This document shows positions 28,088-36,329 of a stretch of 64,000 bases of DNA, piece by piece. Made by a program: the position numbers and the translations under genes. Origin of the DNA: Shewanella sp. c952 (GTDB taxonomy: Bacteria > Pseudomonadota > Gammaproteobacteria > Enterobacterales > Shewanellaceae); contig NZ_BPEW01000017.1 of the NCBI RefSeq assembly GCF_019654975.1, positions 33,787 to 97,786 of the forward strand. Reading direction: 5' to 3'. Each line of letters begins with the position of its first letter. Position 1 is the stretch's first letter. The notes beneath the pieces were generated by a model, which did no database searches, was not told the origin of the DNA, and was given only the letters and a program-made list of their open reading frames with translations.

Positions 28088-29221
28088 ATGGCTGAAAATG
28101 ACAGTAGCCAAGAAAAAACAGAGGAAGCAACCTCCAGAAAGTTGCAACAGGCCAAAGATAAAGGGCAGGTTGCACGCTCCAAAGATTTAGGGACTTCTGC
28201 AGTTCTTATTGCCGCTTCAGTTGGGCTTGTTATGACCGGACCAAGCATTGCTAAAGCAATGCACACCATTATGACTAACCTATTTACATTAACCCGTGAA
28301 GAGATCTTCGACACGCGGCAGATGATGAACATTTGGAGCATGGTGGGCAATGAATTAGCTGCGCCGTTGTTAGGTTTTATCTTATTGCTTGCACTGATCG
28401 CATTTGCTGGTAACGTCGCGCTGGGGGGAATGTCTTTTTCGGCCAAAGCCTGTATGCCCAAACCGAGTAAGATGAGTCCAGTTGCTGGTTTGAAGCGTAT
28501 GTTTGGCGTTCAAGCCGTGGTTGAGCTCACAAAAGGTATTGCTAAATTTTCAGTGGTGGCAATTACTGCTTATCTGGTACTCAATATTTACCTGAATGAT
28601 ATTTTGATGTTGTCGCAAGATCATCTTCCCGGCAATATTTATCATGCATTAGATCTAGTTTCTTGGATTTTCATCTTACTGTGTGCATCGACGTTTATTA
28701 TTGTTGCTATCGATGTACCTTACCAAATTTGGCATCACGCCAAACAGTTAAAGATGACCAAGCAAGAAGTTAAAGATGAGTACAAAGATACCGAAGGTAA
28801 GCCCGAAGTTAAGGGACGTATTCGTCAGCTACAACAAGAGATGGCACAAAGGCGAATGATGGGCGAAGTGCCTAATGCTGATGTCATAGTGGTTAACCCT
28901 GAGCATTACGCGGTAGCGGTAAAATATGATGCTGCTAAATCAACCGCACCGTTTGTCGTTGCTAAAGGGGTGGATGAAGTGGCCTTTAAAATCCGTGAAA
29001 TTGCCCGAGAACATGATGTGGCTATTGTAACTGCGCCGCCTTTAGCCCGTGCTATTTACCATACCACCAAAATAGATCAAGAGATCCCAGAAGGGCTTTT
29101 TACTGCGGTAGCACAAGTGCTTGCCTATGTATTTCAATTGCGTCAGTACCAAAAAGGTAAAGGCCGCCGCCCCAATGCTATTCCAACAAAACAACCGATT
29201 CCTGATGAGCTAAAACACTAG
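28088..29221 (+). CDS. flhB: Flagellar export switch protein FlhB
   Basis: 377 aa. Controls the switch from hook to filament export. Four membrane helices between about 35 and 212, a conserved linker (YKDTEGKPEVKGRIRQLQQE), and the cytoplasmic autocleavage domain. The cleavage motif reads NPEH (270-273) instead of the textbook NPTH; the Asn-Pro bond that is cut is kept. N-terminus SQEKTEEATSRKLQQAKDKG is canonical. ATG 28088 follows GGAGG. A small separate gene at 43774-44082 corresponds to the part after the cleavage site. Confidence 0.96.
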   Translation: MAENDSSQEKTEEATSRKLQQAKDKGQVARSKDLGTSAVLIAASVGLVMTGPSIAKAMHTIMTNLFTLTREEIFDTRQMMNIWSMVGNELAAPLLGFILLLALIAFAGNVALGGMSFSAKACMPKPSKMSPVAGLKRMFGVQAVVELTKGIAKFSVVAITAYLVLNIYLNDILMLSQDHLPGNIYHALDLVSWIFILLCASTFIIVAIDVPYQIWHHAKQLKMTKQEVKDEYKDTEGKPEVKGRIRQLQQEMAQRRMMGEVPNADVIVVNPEHYAVAVKYDAAKSTAPFVVAKGVDEVAFKIREIAREHDVAIVTAPPLARAIYHTTKIDQEIPEGLFTAVAQVLAYVFQLRQYQKGKGRRPNAIPTKQPIPDELKH

Positions 29222-29390
29222 GGGCTGTTGATCTTTAGAGTTTAGTTTTTATTCGATTCTTTACCGTAAGGAATAATGCTTTTAGGGCAAGGCTTAAGCG
29301 ATGGTGCTTAGCGAGCTAAGTGAAAAGCGCGTACGGATTCTAGTCATAAAAGAATAAAAGCATTGAAACGAATCCAAATGCCCGCGCTGC

Positions 29391-29468
29391 TTGGCTACTT
29401 TTACTGTGTTACAGGTTATTTGTGGAGAATGACTAAACCGCATAACCTCTGCCTTGTTAAAATAGCCA
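29391..29468 (+). repeat. Imperfect hairpin, probable repeat-element remnant
   Basis: TTGGCTACTTTTACTGTGTT followed by ACAGGTTAT is the left arm and ATAACCTCTGCCTTGTTAAA with ATAGCCAA the right arm, with a short loop region between. The outer seven and inner six bases match well, the middle only in part. It looks like a dispersed intergenic repeat; that it occurs elsewhere in the genome is an inference. Confidence 0.45.
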
Positions 29469-29698
29469 ATAAACTGCGGAAAAAATAACCATGAAAGATC
29501 AACAATCCCAAAGTAGACATAATATTAAAGGCCTAAGTACATAGCCTAGTATTGAAGTCTCATTTTAAAGCTTGAAGTGCATAATAAATAAGCACTTACT
29601 TGGCTTTTCATTCTTTGGCCATTCTTTTCAGGTTATAGTGTCCACGCTCTACAATGAGAGCAGGTCGTCTCTGTTGGTTTTGTTACTGGCTAATGTTT

Positions 29699-29967
29699 TA
29701 TACCAATTGCATTAAAAGTTTGACCATTCAGCGGGAATTCAAAACGCTGTAGGCAAGTAGTGGGATTTGAGCTAATAGTTATTCTATATCCAAATCTCAT
29801 AGCGAAGCATACAGTGTTTTGAAACCCGCACTACGTGAGCCGCTCAGTCTTTCCACTTCTGCTTTGCATTGGCTTAAAAGGGAATAACCATTTCTTTACC
29901 AATGCGCTTTGAATTGAAAAGACTGAGGGGCTCTGAACTGGTCAAATACTTAATGCAATTGGTATTA
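29699..29967. mobile_element. Miniature inverted-repeat element (MITE-like) upstream of flhA
   Basis: About 269 bp bounded by TATACCAATTGCATTAA (29699-29715) and TTAATGCAATTGGTATTA (29950-29967), inverted copies matching at 16 of 17 bases; the similarity continues inward with TTTGACCA (left) and TGGTCAAA (right). No transposase is encoded. The flanks offer only a possible TA duplication. It shares the terminal TATACCAAT and an internal TAGTTATTCTA (29776-29786) with the element at 42321-42485, so the two are probably related. Its right end lies 12 bp from the -24 element of the flhA promoter. Confidence 0.75.
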
Positions 29968-29977
29968 ATACAACTTT

Positions 29978-29993
29978 TGGTACTAAATTTGCA
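29978..29993 (+). promoter_or_regulatory. Sigma-54 promoter of flhA
   Basis: TGGTACTAAATTTGCA: GG (29979-29980), ten bases, GC (29991-29992), with TTTGCA at -12. Start expected near 30004, about 28 nt before the flhA ATG. Probably drives flhA-flhF-flhG-fliA and perhaps the che genes. Confidence 0.85.
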
Positions 29994-30031
29994 GTACAGC
30001 CAATAGGCGTCAAAGATTGGACTTAGGGTGA

Positions 30032-32131
30032 ATGGAATTTAACGCAAGACTTGGGCAATTAAAACAATTAAAGCCCGCACATTTTAAAGGAGTGGGTACC
30101 CCTTTATTGGTTTTAGCCGCATTGGCTATGATCATTTTGCCCATGCCTGCCTTTCTGCTGGATATTCTGTTTGCATTCAATATCGCCCTAGCATTAGTCG
30201 TCCTACTCGTTGCTATCTACAGCGACCGTCCGTTAGATTTTGCCGCCTTTCCCAGTGTTTTATTAGTTGCCACATTGCTGCGACTAGCACTAAACGTTGC
30301 CTCCACTCGCGTGGTATTGCTCGAAGGTCACAACGGCGGAGATGCTGCTGGTAAAGTGATTGAAGCTTTTGGCTCAGTAGTCATTGGTGGTAATTACGCT
30401 GTCGGTCTAGTCGTATTTTTAATCTTGATTATCATTAACTTCGCAGTAGTCACCAAAGGTGCAGGGCGTATTTCAGAAGTGAGTGCTCGCTTTACCCTTG
30501 ATGCAATGCCTGGTAAACAGATGGCAATTGATGCGGATTTGAATGCTGGATTGCTTAGTCAAGAGGAAGCCCGTGCAAGACGTGCGGAAGTGACCCGTGA
30601 AGCTGATTTTTACGGTGCGATGGATGGTGCGTCGAAATTTGTAAAAGGTGATGCAATTGCAGGGATATTAATCTTGGTGATTAACATTCTTGGCGGTTTC
30701 GTCATTGGTATGGCTCAGCATGGGCTTAGTTTTTCCGATGCTATTGAGATTTACACGCTACTGACCATTGGTGATGGTCTTGTTGCGCAAATACCCGGTC
30801 TTCTATTATCAATCGCAGCAGCCTTAATGGTGACTCGTCAAAATGAATCTGGCGATATGGGCGAAATGATGATGAGTCAGATGTTTGACAGCCCCAAGGC
30901 TCTCGCCATCGCTGCCGCTGTTATGTTTGTGATGGGCATCGTACCTGGCATGCCTCACTTCGTATTCATATCGCTTGCCCTTATAGCAGGCGCTTCTGCT
31001 TACTTTATCAATAAAAAGAAAGAGACAGACAGAGAGCGAGCAGTCGAACTTGCTAAATCAGGGCCGGTTGAAAAACGTGATGCCCAGCCTAAAGAGCTCA
31101 GTTGGGACGATGTTCAACATGTTGACACTATTGGTCTTGAAGTGGGTTATCGCTTGATCCCATTAGTTGATAAAGGTCAAGGCGGCGAGCTGCTCGGCAG
31201 AATTAAAGGGGTGCGTAAGAAGTTATCTCAAGAACTTGGTTTTTTGGTGCCAGCAGTGCATATTCGTGACAATTTAGACTTATCGCCCAATGCATATAGG
31301 ATCTCCCTAATGGGGGTTTCCTCTGGTGAAGGTGAAATTCGCCATGATTGCGAACTTGCGATTAATCCTGGCCAAGTATTTGGTAAGTTAGAAGGGATCG
31401 AAACGACAGATCCAGCCTTTGGTTTAGAAGCGGTATGGATAGCTCCGGAGCTCAGAGAGCATGCTCAGACTCTAGGTTACACTGTTGTAGACTCTGCAAC
31501 GGTAGTGGCCACTCACATCAGCCAGCTATTGACCAACAATGCGTCTAAGTTGCTCGGTTATGAAGAGGTGCAGCAGCTATTAGATATGCTGGCGAAGAAC
31601 TCACCTAAATTGGTTGATGGCTTCATTCCAGATGTTATGCCACTAGGCACAGTGGTGAAGGTGATGCAGAACCTGCTTAATGAAGGCGTATCGATTCGCG
31701 ATATGAAGACCATAGTGCAGACATTGTTAGAGTACGGACCAAAGAGTGCTGATACTGAAGTACTCACAGCTGCAGTGCGTATAGCCTTGAAGAGAATGAT
31801 TGTACAAGAGATCAGCGGACCTGAACTTGAGATCCCTGTCATTACTTTGGCGCCAGAGTTGGAACAGATGTTGCATCAGTCTATGCAAGCAACTGGAGGT
31901 GACGGCCCTAATATTGAGCCAAGCCTTGCAGAGCGTATGCAGAAGTCACTGGTTGATGCCACACAGCGCCAAGAAATGGTCGGTCAACCAGCAATTTTAT
32001 TAACATCAGGCATGCTACGTTCAACATTATCTAGATTTGTTAAGCATACGATTCCAAATCTGAGGGTGATCTCCTATCAAGAGGTACCTGATGAGAAACA
32101 GATACGCATCGTATCCGCTGTTGGACAGTAG
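30032..32131 (+). CDS. flhA: Flagellar export apparatus protein FlhA
   Basis: 699 aa. Large export-gate component and ion-coupled engine. About eight membrane segments in the first 330 residues, with the FHIPEP-family motifs RLALNVASTRVVLLEGHNGG and FTLDAMPGKQMAIDADLNAG, then a cytoplasmic nonameric domain with YGPKSADTEVLTAAVRIALK. ATG 30032 follows TAGGGTGA. flhF begins 11 bp after the stop. Confidence 0.97.
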   Translation: MEFNARLGQLKQLKPAHFKGVGTPLLVLAALAMIILPMPAFLLDILFAFNIALALVVLLVAIYSDRPLDFAAFPSVLLVATLLRLALNVASTRVVLLEGHNGGDAAGKVIEAFGSVVIGGNYAVGLVVFLILIIINFAVVTKGAGRISEVSARFTLDAMPGKQMAIDADLNAGLLSQEEARARRAEVTREADFYGAMDGASKFVKGDAIAGILILVINILGGFVIGMAQHGLSFSDAIEIYTLLTIGDGLVAQIPGLLLSIAAALMVTRQNESGDMGEMMMSQMFDSPKALAIAAAVMFVMGIVPGMPHFVFISLALIAGASAYFINKKKETDRERAVELAKSGPVEKRDAQPKELSWDDVQHVDTIGLEVGYRLIPLVDKGQGGELLGRIKGVRKKLSQELGFLVPAVHIRDNLDLSPNAYRISLMGVSSGEGEIRHDCELAINPGQVFGKLEGIETTDPAFGLEAVWIAPELREHAQTLGYTVVDSATVVATHISQLLTNNASKLLGYEEVQQLLDMLAKNSPKLVDGFIPDVMPLGTVVKVMQNLLNEGVSIRDMKTIVQTLLEYGPKSADTEVLTAAVRIALKRMIVQEISGPELEIPVITLAPELEQMLHQSMQATGGDGPNIEPSLAERMQKSLVDATQRQEMVGQPAILLTSGMLRSTLSRFVKHTIPNLRVISYQEVPDEKQIRIVSAVGQ

Positions 32132-32142
32132 AGGGCGAATAA

Positions 32143-33543
32143 TTGAAGATTAAAAGGTTTTTAGCAAAAGATATGCGCTCGGCCCTAGCTCAAGTTAAAG
32201 AAACTTTGGGTTCAGATGCTGTCATCATGTCGAATAAAAAAGTCACTGGCGGAATAGAGATCGTCGCGGCAGTGGACTATGACGATCCTAAGCCTCAAAT
32301 TGCGGCAGCGGCGCCGTCTCCAGCGGCCTTTACTGACCTTAGCGATGAAAAAGTGACATTAGGGTCGCGAGCGAATGTAAAGTCAGAGTCTCGCGCTAAA
32401 CCAACGCCAGCGCCAGATTCGCTGCAAGCGTTGCTTGAACGTCAACAAAGCAGAGTAAACCAGCACACCTCAGCCACGCGTAGCGAAGAGCTCGATATGC
32501 CTGAGTGGGCTAAAGGTTTACAGGCACAAGTTGCTAAATCGAAAGAGCCTGCAAAGGCCGAATTTACTCCGAATAGAGCGCCGGACAGCTTTGCACCACA
32601 GAAACAAAATAGCAGCGCAGAAATGGATGCGATGAAAGAGGAGCTAGCGTCAATTCGTAGCTTATTGACTCATCAAGTCAGCACCTTAATGTCTGAGCAG
32701 AAGAAGCGCACGGATCCCGTTGGCGCGATGCTAGAGAGCAAGCTACTAGAAGCTGAGTTTTCACCGGCCGTCGCCAAAAAGCTGTCAAATTTGAGTGAAC
32801 ACTATTCACCAGCAGAATTAGTTGCTTCATTGCCGCGCAGTTTAGCCAATATGCTAGACAACCAAGGCGACGACATTGTTCGTCAAGGTGGTGTGGTAGC
32901 ATTTGTGGGGCCAACAGGTGTTGGTAAAACCACGACTGTTGCCAAATTAGCCGCTAGATTTGCCGCGCATCATGGTTCAGATCAAGTTGCGTTGATTACA
33001 ACGGATCATTATCGCATTGGAGCCTTTGAGCAATTGGCAACTTATGGCAAAATAATGGGATGCCCAGTTAAGCAGGCTCATGATTTTAATGAGTTAGAAC
33101 AGATTTTGTATCAGTTTAGAAACCGTAAGTTAGTTTTGATTGATACGGCAGGTATGGGCCAGAGAGATTTACGTCTATTCCAGCAACTCGATAATTTAAC
33201 TGCAAATAGCAGAATACCTATTCGTAGTTATCTGGTAATGTCTGCAACAGGCCAGCGTCGAGTACTTGAAGACGCCGTAAAACAGTTTACCCGTATCCCG
33301 CTTTCTGGCGCGGTACTGACTAAGTTAGATGAATCAGTGTCATTGGCGCCAGCGCTAAGTGTACTGATCCAAAGTGGGTTACCTTTGAGTTATGTGACTG
33401 ATGGACAACGTGTTCCTGAAGATATGCAAGTGGCTGACACGTTAGCTTTAGCCAATCGAGCATTAGCCGTGTTAGATAACCAAGAATTAGAACCATTACA
33501 GAACAGCGAGCGGTCACGAGAAATGACCCATGCATTTGAGTAA
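32143..33543 (+). CDS. flhF: Polar flagellar placement GTPase FlhF
   Basis: 466 aa. SRP-type GTPase that marks the pole for flagellum assembly. N-terminal B domain MKIKRFLAKDMRSALAQVKE, a low-complexity linker, NG domain with the P-loop GPTGVGKTT (256-264), then TTDHYRIGAFEQLATYGKIM and LIDTAGMGQRD. The start is TTG (32143): the family N-terminus MKIKRF begins exactly here, the ribosome-binding site AGAGGG is about 8 bp before, and no ATG would do. Followed by flhG after 4 bp. Confidence 0.96.
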   Translation: MKIKRFLAKDMRSALAQVKETLGSDAVIMSNKKVTGGIEIVAAVDYDDPKPQIAAAAPSPAAFTDLSDEKVTLGSRANVKSESRAKPTPAPDSLQALLERQQSRVNQHTSATRSEELDMPEWAKGLQAQVAKSKEPAKAEFTPNRAPDSFAPQKQNSSAEMDAMKEELASIRSLLTHQVSTLMSEQKKRTDPVGAMLESKLLEAEFSPAVAKKLSNLSEHYSPAELVASLPRSLANMLDNQGDDIVRQGGVVAFVGPTGVGKTTTVAKLAARFAAHHGSDQVALITTDHYRIGAFEQLATYGKIMGCPVKQAHDFNELEQILYQFRNRKLVLIDTAGMGQRDLRLFQQLDNLTANSRIPIRSYLVMSATGQRRVLEDAVKQFTRIPLSGAVLTKLDESVSLAPALSVLIQSGLPLSYVTDGQRVPEDMQVADTLALANRALAVLDNQELEPLQNSERSREMTHAFE

Positions 33544-33547
33544 AAAC

Positions 33548-34429
33548 ATGACTCCCGATCAAGCAAGTGGTTTACGTATGATGAATCAGCCAAATAATGA
33601 GAAAGTAAAAGTTATCGCCGTGTCTGGTGGTAAAGGTGGCGTTGGTAAAACCAGCGTGTCAATTAACACCGCCGTAGCGTTAGCTGAAAAGGGCAAACGC
33701 GTGCTCGTTTTAGACGCCGATTTGGGTTTAGCGAACGTCGATGTGATGTTAGGTTTACGTGCTGAGAAAAATTTATCTCATGTTTTGTCCGGAGATGCCG
33801 AATTAGATGATGTCATCTTAAGAGGACCAAAGGGCATTGGGATCATTCCGGCAACCTCAGGTAGCCAGTCAATGGTTGAATTGACTCAAGCTCAACATGC
33901 AGGTTTAATCCGCGCATTTAGTGAAATGAGAACCCAGTTTGATATTTTAATCGTTGATACTGCAGCGGGGATCTCAGACATGGTGCTTAGTTTCTCTCGG
34001 GCATCACAAGATGTATTAATCGTTGTTTGTGATGAACCAACATCGATAACCGATGCTTATGCACTGATTAAAATTTTGAGCCGAGAACACGGTGTGTTCC
34101 GTTTTAAGATTGTTGCTAACATGGTGCGCAGTTTACGCGAAGGGATGGAGTTGTTTGCCAAGTTAAGTAAAGTGACGGATAGATTTTTAGATGTTGCGCT
34201 TGAACTGGTAGCTACAGTGCCTTTCGATGAGAATTTACGTAAGTCAGTAAGAAAGCAAAAGCTGATTGTTGAGGCGTTCCCTAAGTCTCCCGCTGCGATT
34301 GCTTACCACGGGCTTGCGAACAAGATAATGAGTTGGCCGATACCTTCTCAACCTGGTGGACACTTGGAGTTCTTTGTAGAACGATTGGTCCAACGTCCTG
34401 ATTATAAAGAGGATAAATCAGGTGAATAA
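33548..34429 (+). CDS. flhG: Flagellar number regulator FlhG (FleN), MinD-like ATPase
   Basis: 293 aa. Limits flagellar number, in part by restraining FlrA. Deviant Walker A KGGVGKTS (29-36), switch regions LVLDADLGLANVDVMLGLRA and IVDTAAGISDMVLSF, and an N-terminal DQASGLRMM motif that in the family stimulates FlhF. The frame is open from 33530 inside flhF, but ATG 33548 gives the canonical N-terminus. Overlaps fliA by 8 nt. Confidence 0.95.
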   Translation: MTPDQASGLRMMNQPNNEKVKVIAVSGGKGGVGKTSVSINTAVALAEKGKRVLVLDADLGLANVDVMLGLRAEKNLSHVLSGDAELDDVILRGPKGIGIIPATSGSQSMVELTQAQHAGLIRAFSEMRTQFDILIVDTAAGISDMVLSFSRASQDVLIVVCDEPTSITDAYALIKILSREHGVFRFKIVANMVRSLREGMELFAKLSKVTDRFLDVALELVATVPFDENLRKSVRKQKLIVEAFPKSPAAIAYHGLANKIMSWPIPSQPGGHLEFFVERLVQRPDYKEDKSGE

Positions 34430-35141
34430 AGCGGCCGCGTATACTAGTTTAGATAATAAGACCTCTATCGTTGAACAGTATGCACCGTTAGTAAAAAGAA
34501 TTGCCCATCATTTATTGGCGCGTTTACCGGCGTCAGTGCAGTTAGATGATTTGCTGCAAGCGGGTATGATGGGGCTGTTAGAGGCATCATCAAAGTTTGA
34601 TGGCAGTAAAGGCGCGAAATTTGAAACCTTCGCCGGTATTCGAATTCGTGGCTCTATGTTAGATGAAATAAGACGCGGTGATTGGGTTCCGCGATCGGTG
34701 CATCGCAATCAGCGTCGTGTTGCGCAAGTGATTGATGAGCTAGGGCAAGAGCTTGGTCGTGATGCACGAGATCCAGAGATTGCAGAGCGATTAGAGATGT
34801 CGCTCGATGAGTATTACAGCATTCTAAATGATGTCTCAGTGGGCAAAATTGTTGGCATTGAAGATTTAGGTGTCGCAGTTGATGTGGTAAACCACGAAGA
34901 TAATCATGATGACGTGGCTTATGAGTCGCTGGCTGAAGTTGAATTTCATTCAGCGTTAGTGGCAGCGATAAAACTATTACCAGAACGTGATGCTCTGGTA
35001 TTGTCACTGTATTACGATGAAGCATTAAATTTAAAAGAGATTGGGGCCATTCTTGAGGTCAGTGAGTCTAGAGTTAGCCAGATCCATAGTCAGGCGATGC
35101 TAAGACTCAAAGGTAAACTCAAGCACTGGACGCAAACATAA
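34422..35141 (+). CDS. fliA: Flagellar sigma factor FliA (sigma-28)
   Basis: 239 aa. Directs RNA polymerase to late flagellar and chemotaxis promoters. Region 2 ([40 protein letters not shown]), [20 protein letters not shown], and region 4 helix-turn-helix ([20 protein letters not shown]). GTG start (34422) with AAAGAGG before it, overlapping flhG by 8 nt. A likely target in this window is the flagellin 2 promoter. Confidence 0.97.
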   Translation: MNKAAAYTSLDNKTSIVEQYAPLVKRIAHHLLARLPASVQLDDLLQAGMMGLLEASSKFDGSKGAKFETFAGIRIRGSMLDEIRRGDWVPRSVHRNQRRVAQVIDELGQELGRDARDPEIAERLEMSLDEYYSILNDVSVGKIVGIEDLGVAVDVVNHEDNHDDVAYESLAEVEFHSALVAAIKLLPERDALVLSLYYDEALNLKEIGAILEVSESRVSQIHSQAMLRLKGKLKHWTQT

Positions 35142-35181
35142 CAATAAACAAACACTAAAAATAAGTTCCGCGGAGGAAACC

Positions 35182-35565
35182 TTGGACAAGAATATGAAGA
35201 TTCTTGTTGTTGATGACTTTTCAACAATGAGACGTATCATCAAGAACTTGTTGCGAGACTTGGGGTTCAACAACACTCAAGAAGCAGATGACGGTTCAAC
35301 AGCCTTACCTATGTTGCAGAAGGGCGATTTTGATTTTGTCGTAACCGACTGGAACATGCCAGGAATGCAAGGCATTGATCTCTTAAAGGCGATACGTGCC
35401 GACGATGAGCTAAAGCACTTACCAGTTCTGATGGTGACGGCCGAAGCTAAGCGGGAGCAAATTATTGCAGCCGCTCAAGCTGGTGTGAACGGGTACGTAG
35501 TTAAACCTTTTACCGCAGCAACGCTTAAAGAAAAGTTAGATAAAATTTTCGAGCGACTCGGTTAA
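35182..35565 (+). CDS. cheY: Chemotaxis response regulator CheY
   Basis: 127 aa single receiver domain; when phosphorylated it binds FliM and changes motor rotation. D11/D12, phospho-site D56 ([12 protein letters not shown]), T86 and K108 (GYVVKPF) are all present. TTG 35182 is preferred: CGGAGGA ends 5 bp before it, whereas ATG 35194 would be 17 bp away. cheZ follows after 13 bp. Confidence 0.96.
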   Translation: MDKNMKILVVDDFSTMRRIIKNLLRDLGFNNTQEADDGSTALPMLQKGDFDFVVTDWNMPGMQGIDLLKAIRADDELKHLPVLMVTAEAKREQIIAAAQAGVNGYVVKPFTAATLKEKLDKIFERLG

Positions 35566-35578
35566 GCAAGGATGAGCA

Positions 35579-36316
35579 ATGCAGCAACATACTTCAGGGC
35601 TCATTACTCTCGAGCAAGCTGAGAGCCTCGTCGCGTTACTTCGCGATGGCGAGCAAGCCAAAGCCGATGAATTGGTGAGAGACATAGCCTCACCGATCCA
35701 GAAAGAACTCTTCGATGAAGTTGGCCGTTTAACCCGCCAACTCCACAGTGCAATTGTCGACTTTCAAGTGGATAACCGCTTGATTGAACTTGCAAACACC
35801 GAAATCCCTGACGCGAAAGAGCGCTTAACTTACGTTATTGATATGACGGAGCAAGCAGCGAATAAGACCATGGATGCGGTAGAAGAGTGTTTACCTTTAG
35901 CGAATGCATTAAGCAGTAATATTCAAGCGGTCAAACCAGCATGGGATAAACTCATGCGTCGTGAATTGCCACTTAATGAATTCAAAGTGCTATGCCATGA
36001 TATTCAGCAATTTGTAGAAAGAAGCGAATCGGATGCAAACCGAGTAAGAGAACTTCTTAATCAGATATTGCTAGCACAAGATTTTCAAGATCTAACTGGA
36101 CAAATGATCCGCCGAGTGATTGATCTCGTCAGAGAAGTTGAGAACAGCTTAGTATCGATGTTGACCGTCTTTGGTGAGCAACCAGCAACTGCTGCTGAAA
36201 GCGCACCATTGCTAGATGTTGAAGCCGAAGGTCCTATTATGAACGCAGAAAAACGTCAGGATGTCGTGACGGGTCAAGATGAAGTTGACGATCTGCTTTC
36301 GAGTTTAGGTTTTTAA
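35579..36316 (+). CDS. cheZ: CheY-P phosphatase CheZ
   Basis: 245 aa. Dephosphorylates CheY-P. Long helical hairpin, with the active-site helix near LLAQDFQDLTGQMIRRVIDL, which carries the conserved Asp and Gln of the family, and the C-terminal CheY-binding peptide QDEVDDLLSSLGF. ATG 35579. The C-terminal peptide has the same D-E-x-x-x-LL pattern as FliM's N-terminus. Confidence 0.95.
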   Translation: MQQHTSGLITLEQAESLVALLRDGEQAKADELVRDIASPIQKELFDEVGRLTRQLHSAIVDFQVDNRLIELANTEIPDAKERLTYVIDMTEQAANKTMDAVEECLPLANALSSNIQAVKPAWDKLMRRELPLNEFKVLCHDIQQFVERSESDANRVRELLNQILLAQDFQDLTGQMIRRVIDLVREVENSLVSMLTVFGEQPATAAESAPLLDVEAEGPIMNAEKRQDVVTGQDEVDDLLSSLGF

Positions 36317-36329
36317 GGGAGTCAAAATT

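Larger units (their letters stand above)
29222..30031 (+). other. flhB-flhA intergenic region
   Basis: 810 bp with no credible gene. It contains an imperfect hairpin at 29391-29468, a miniature inverted-repeat element at 29699-29967, and the flhA sigma-54 promoter at 29978-29993. The stretch 29222-29390 has no clear structure that I can name. Confidence 0.6.
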
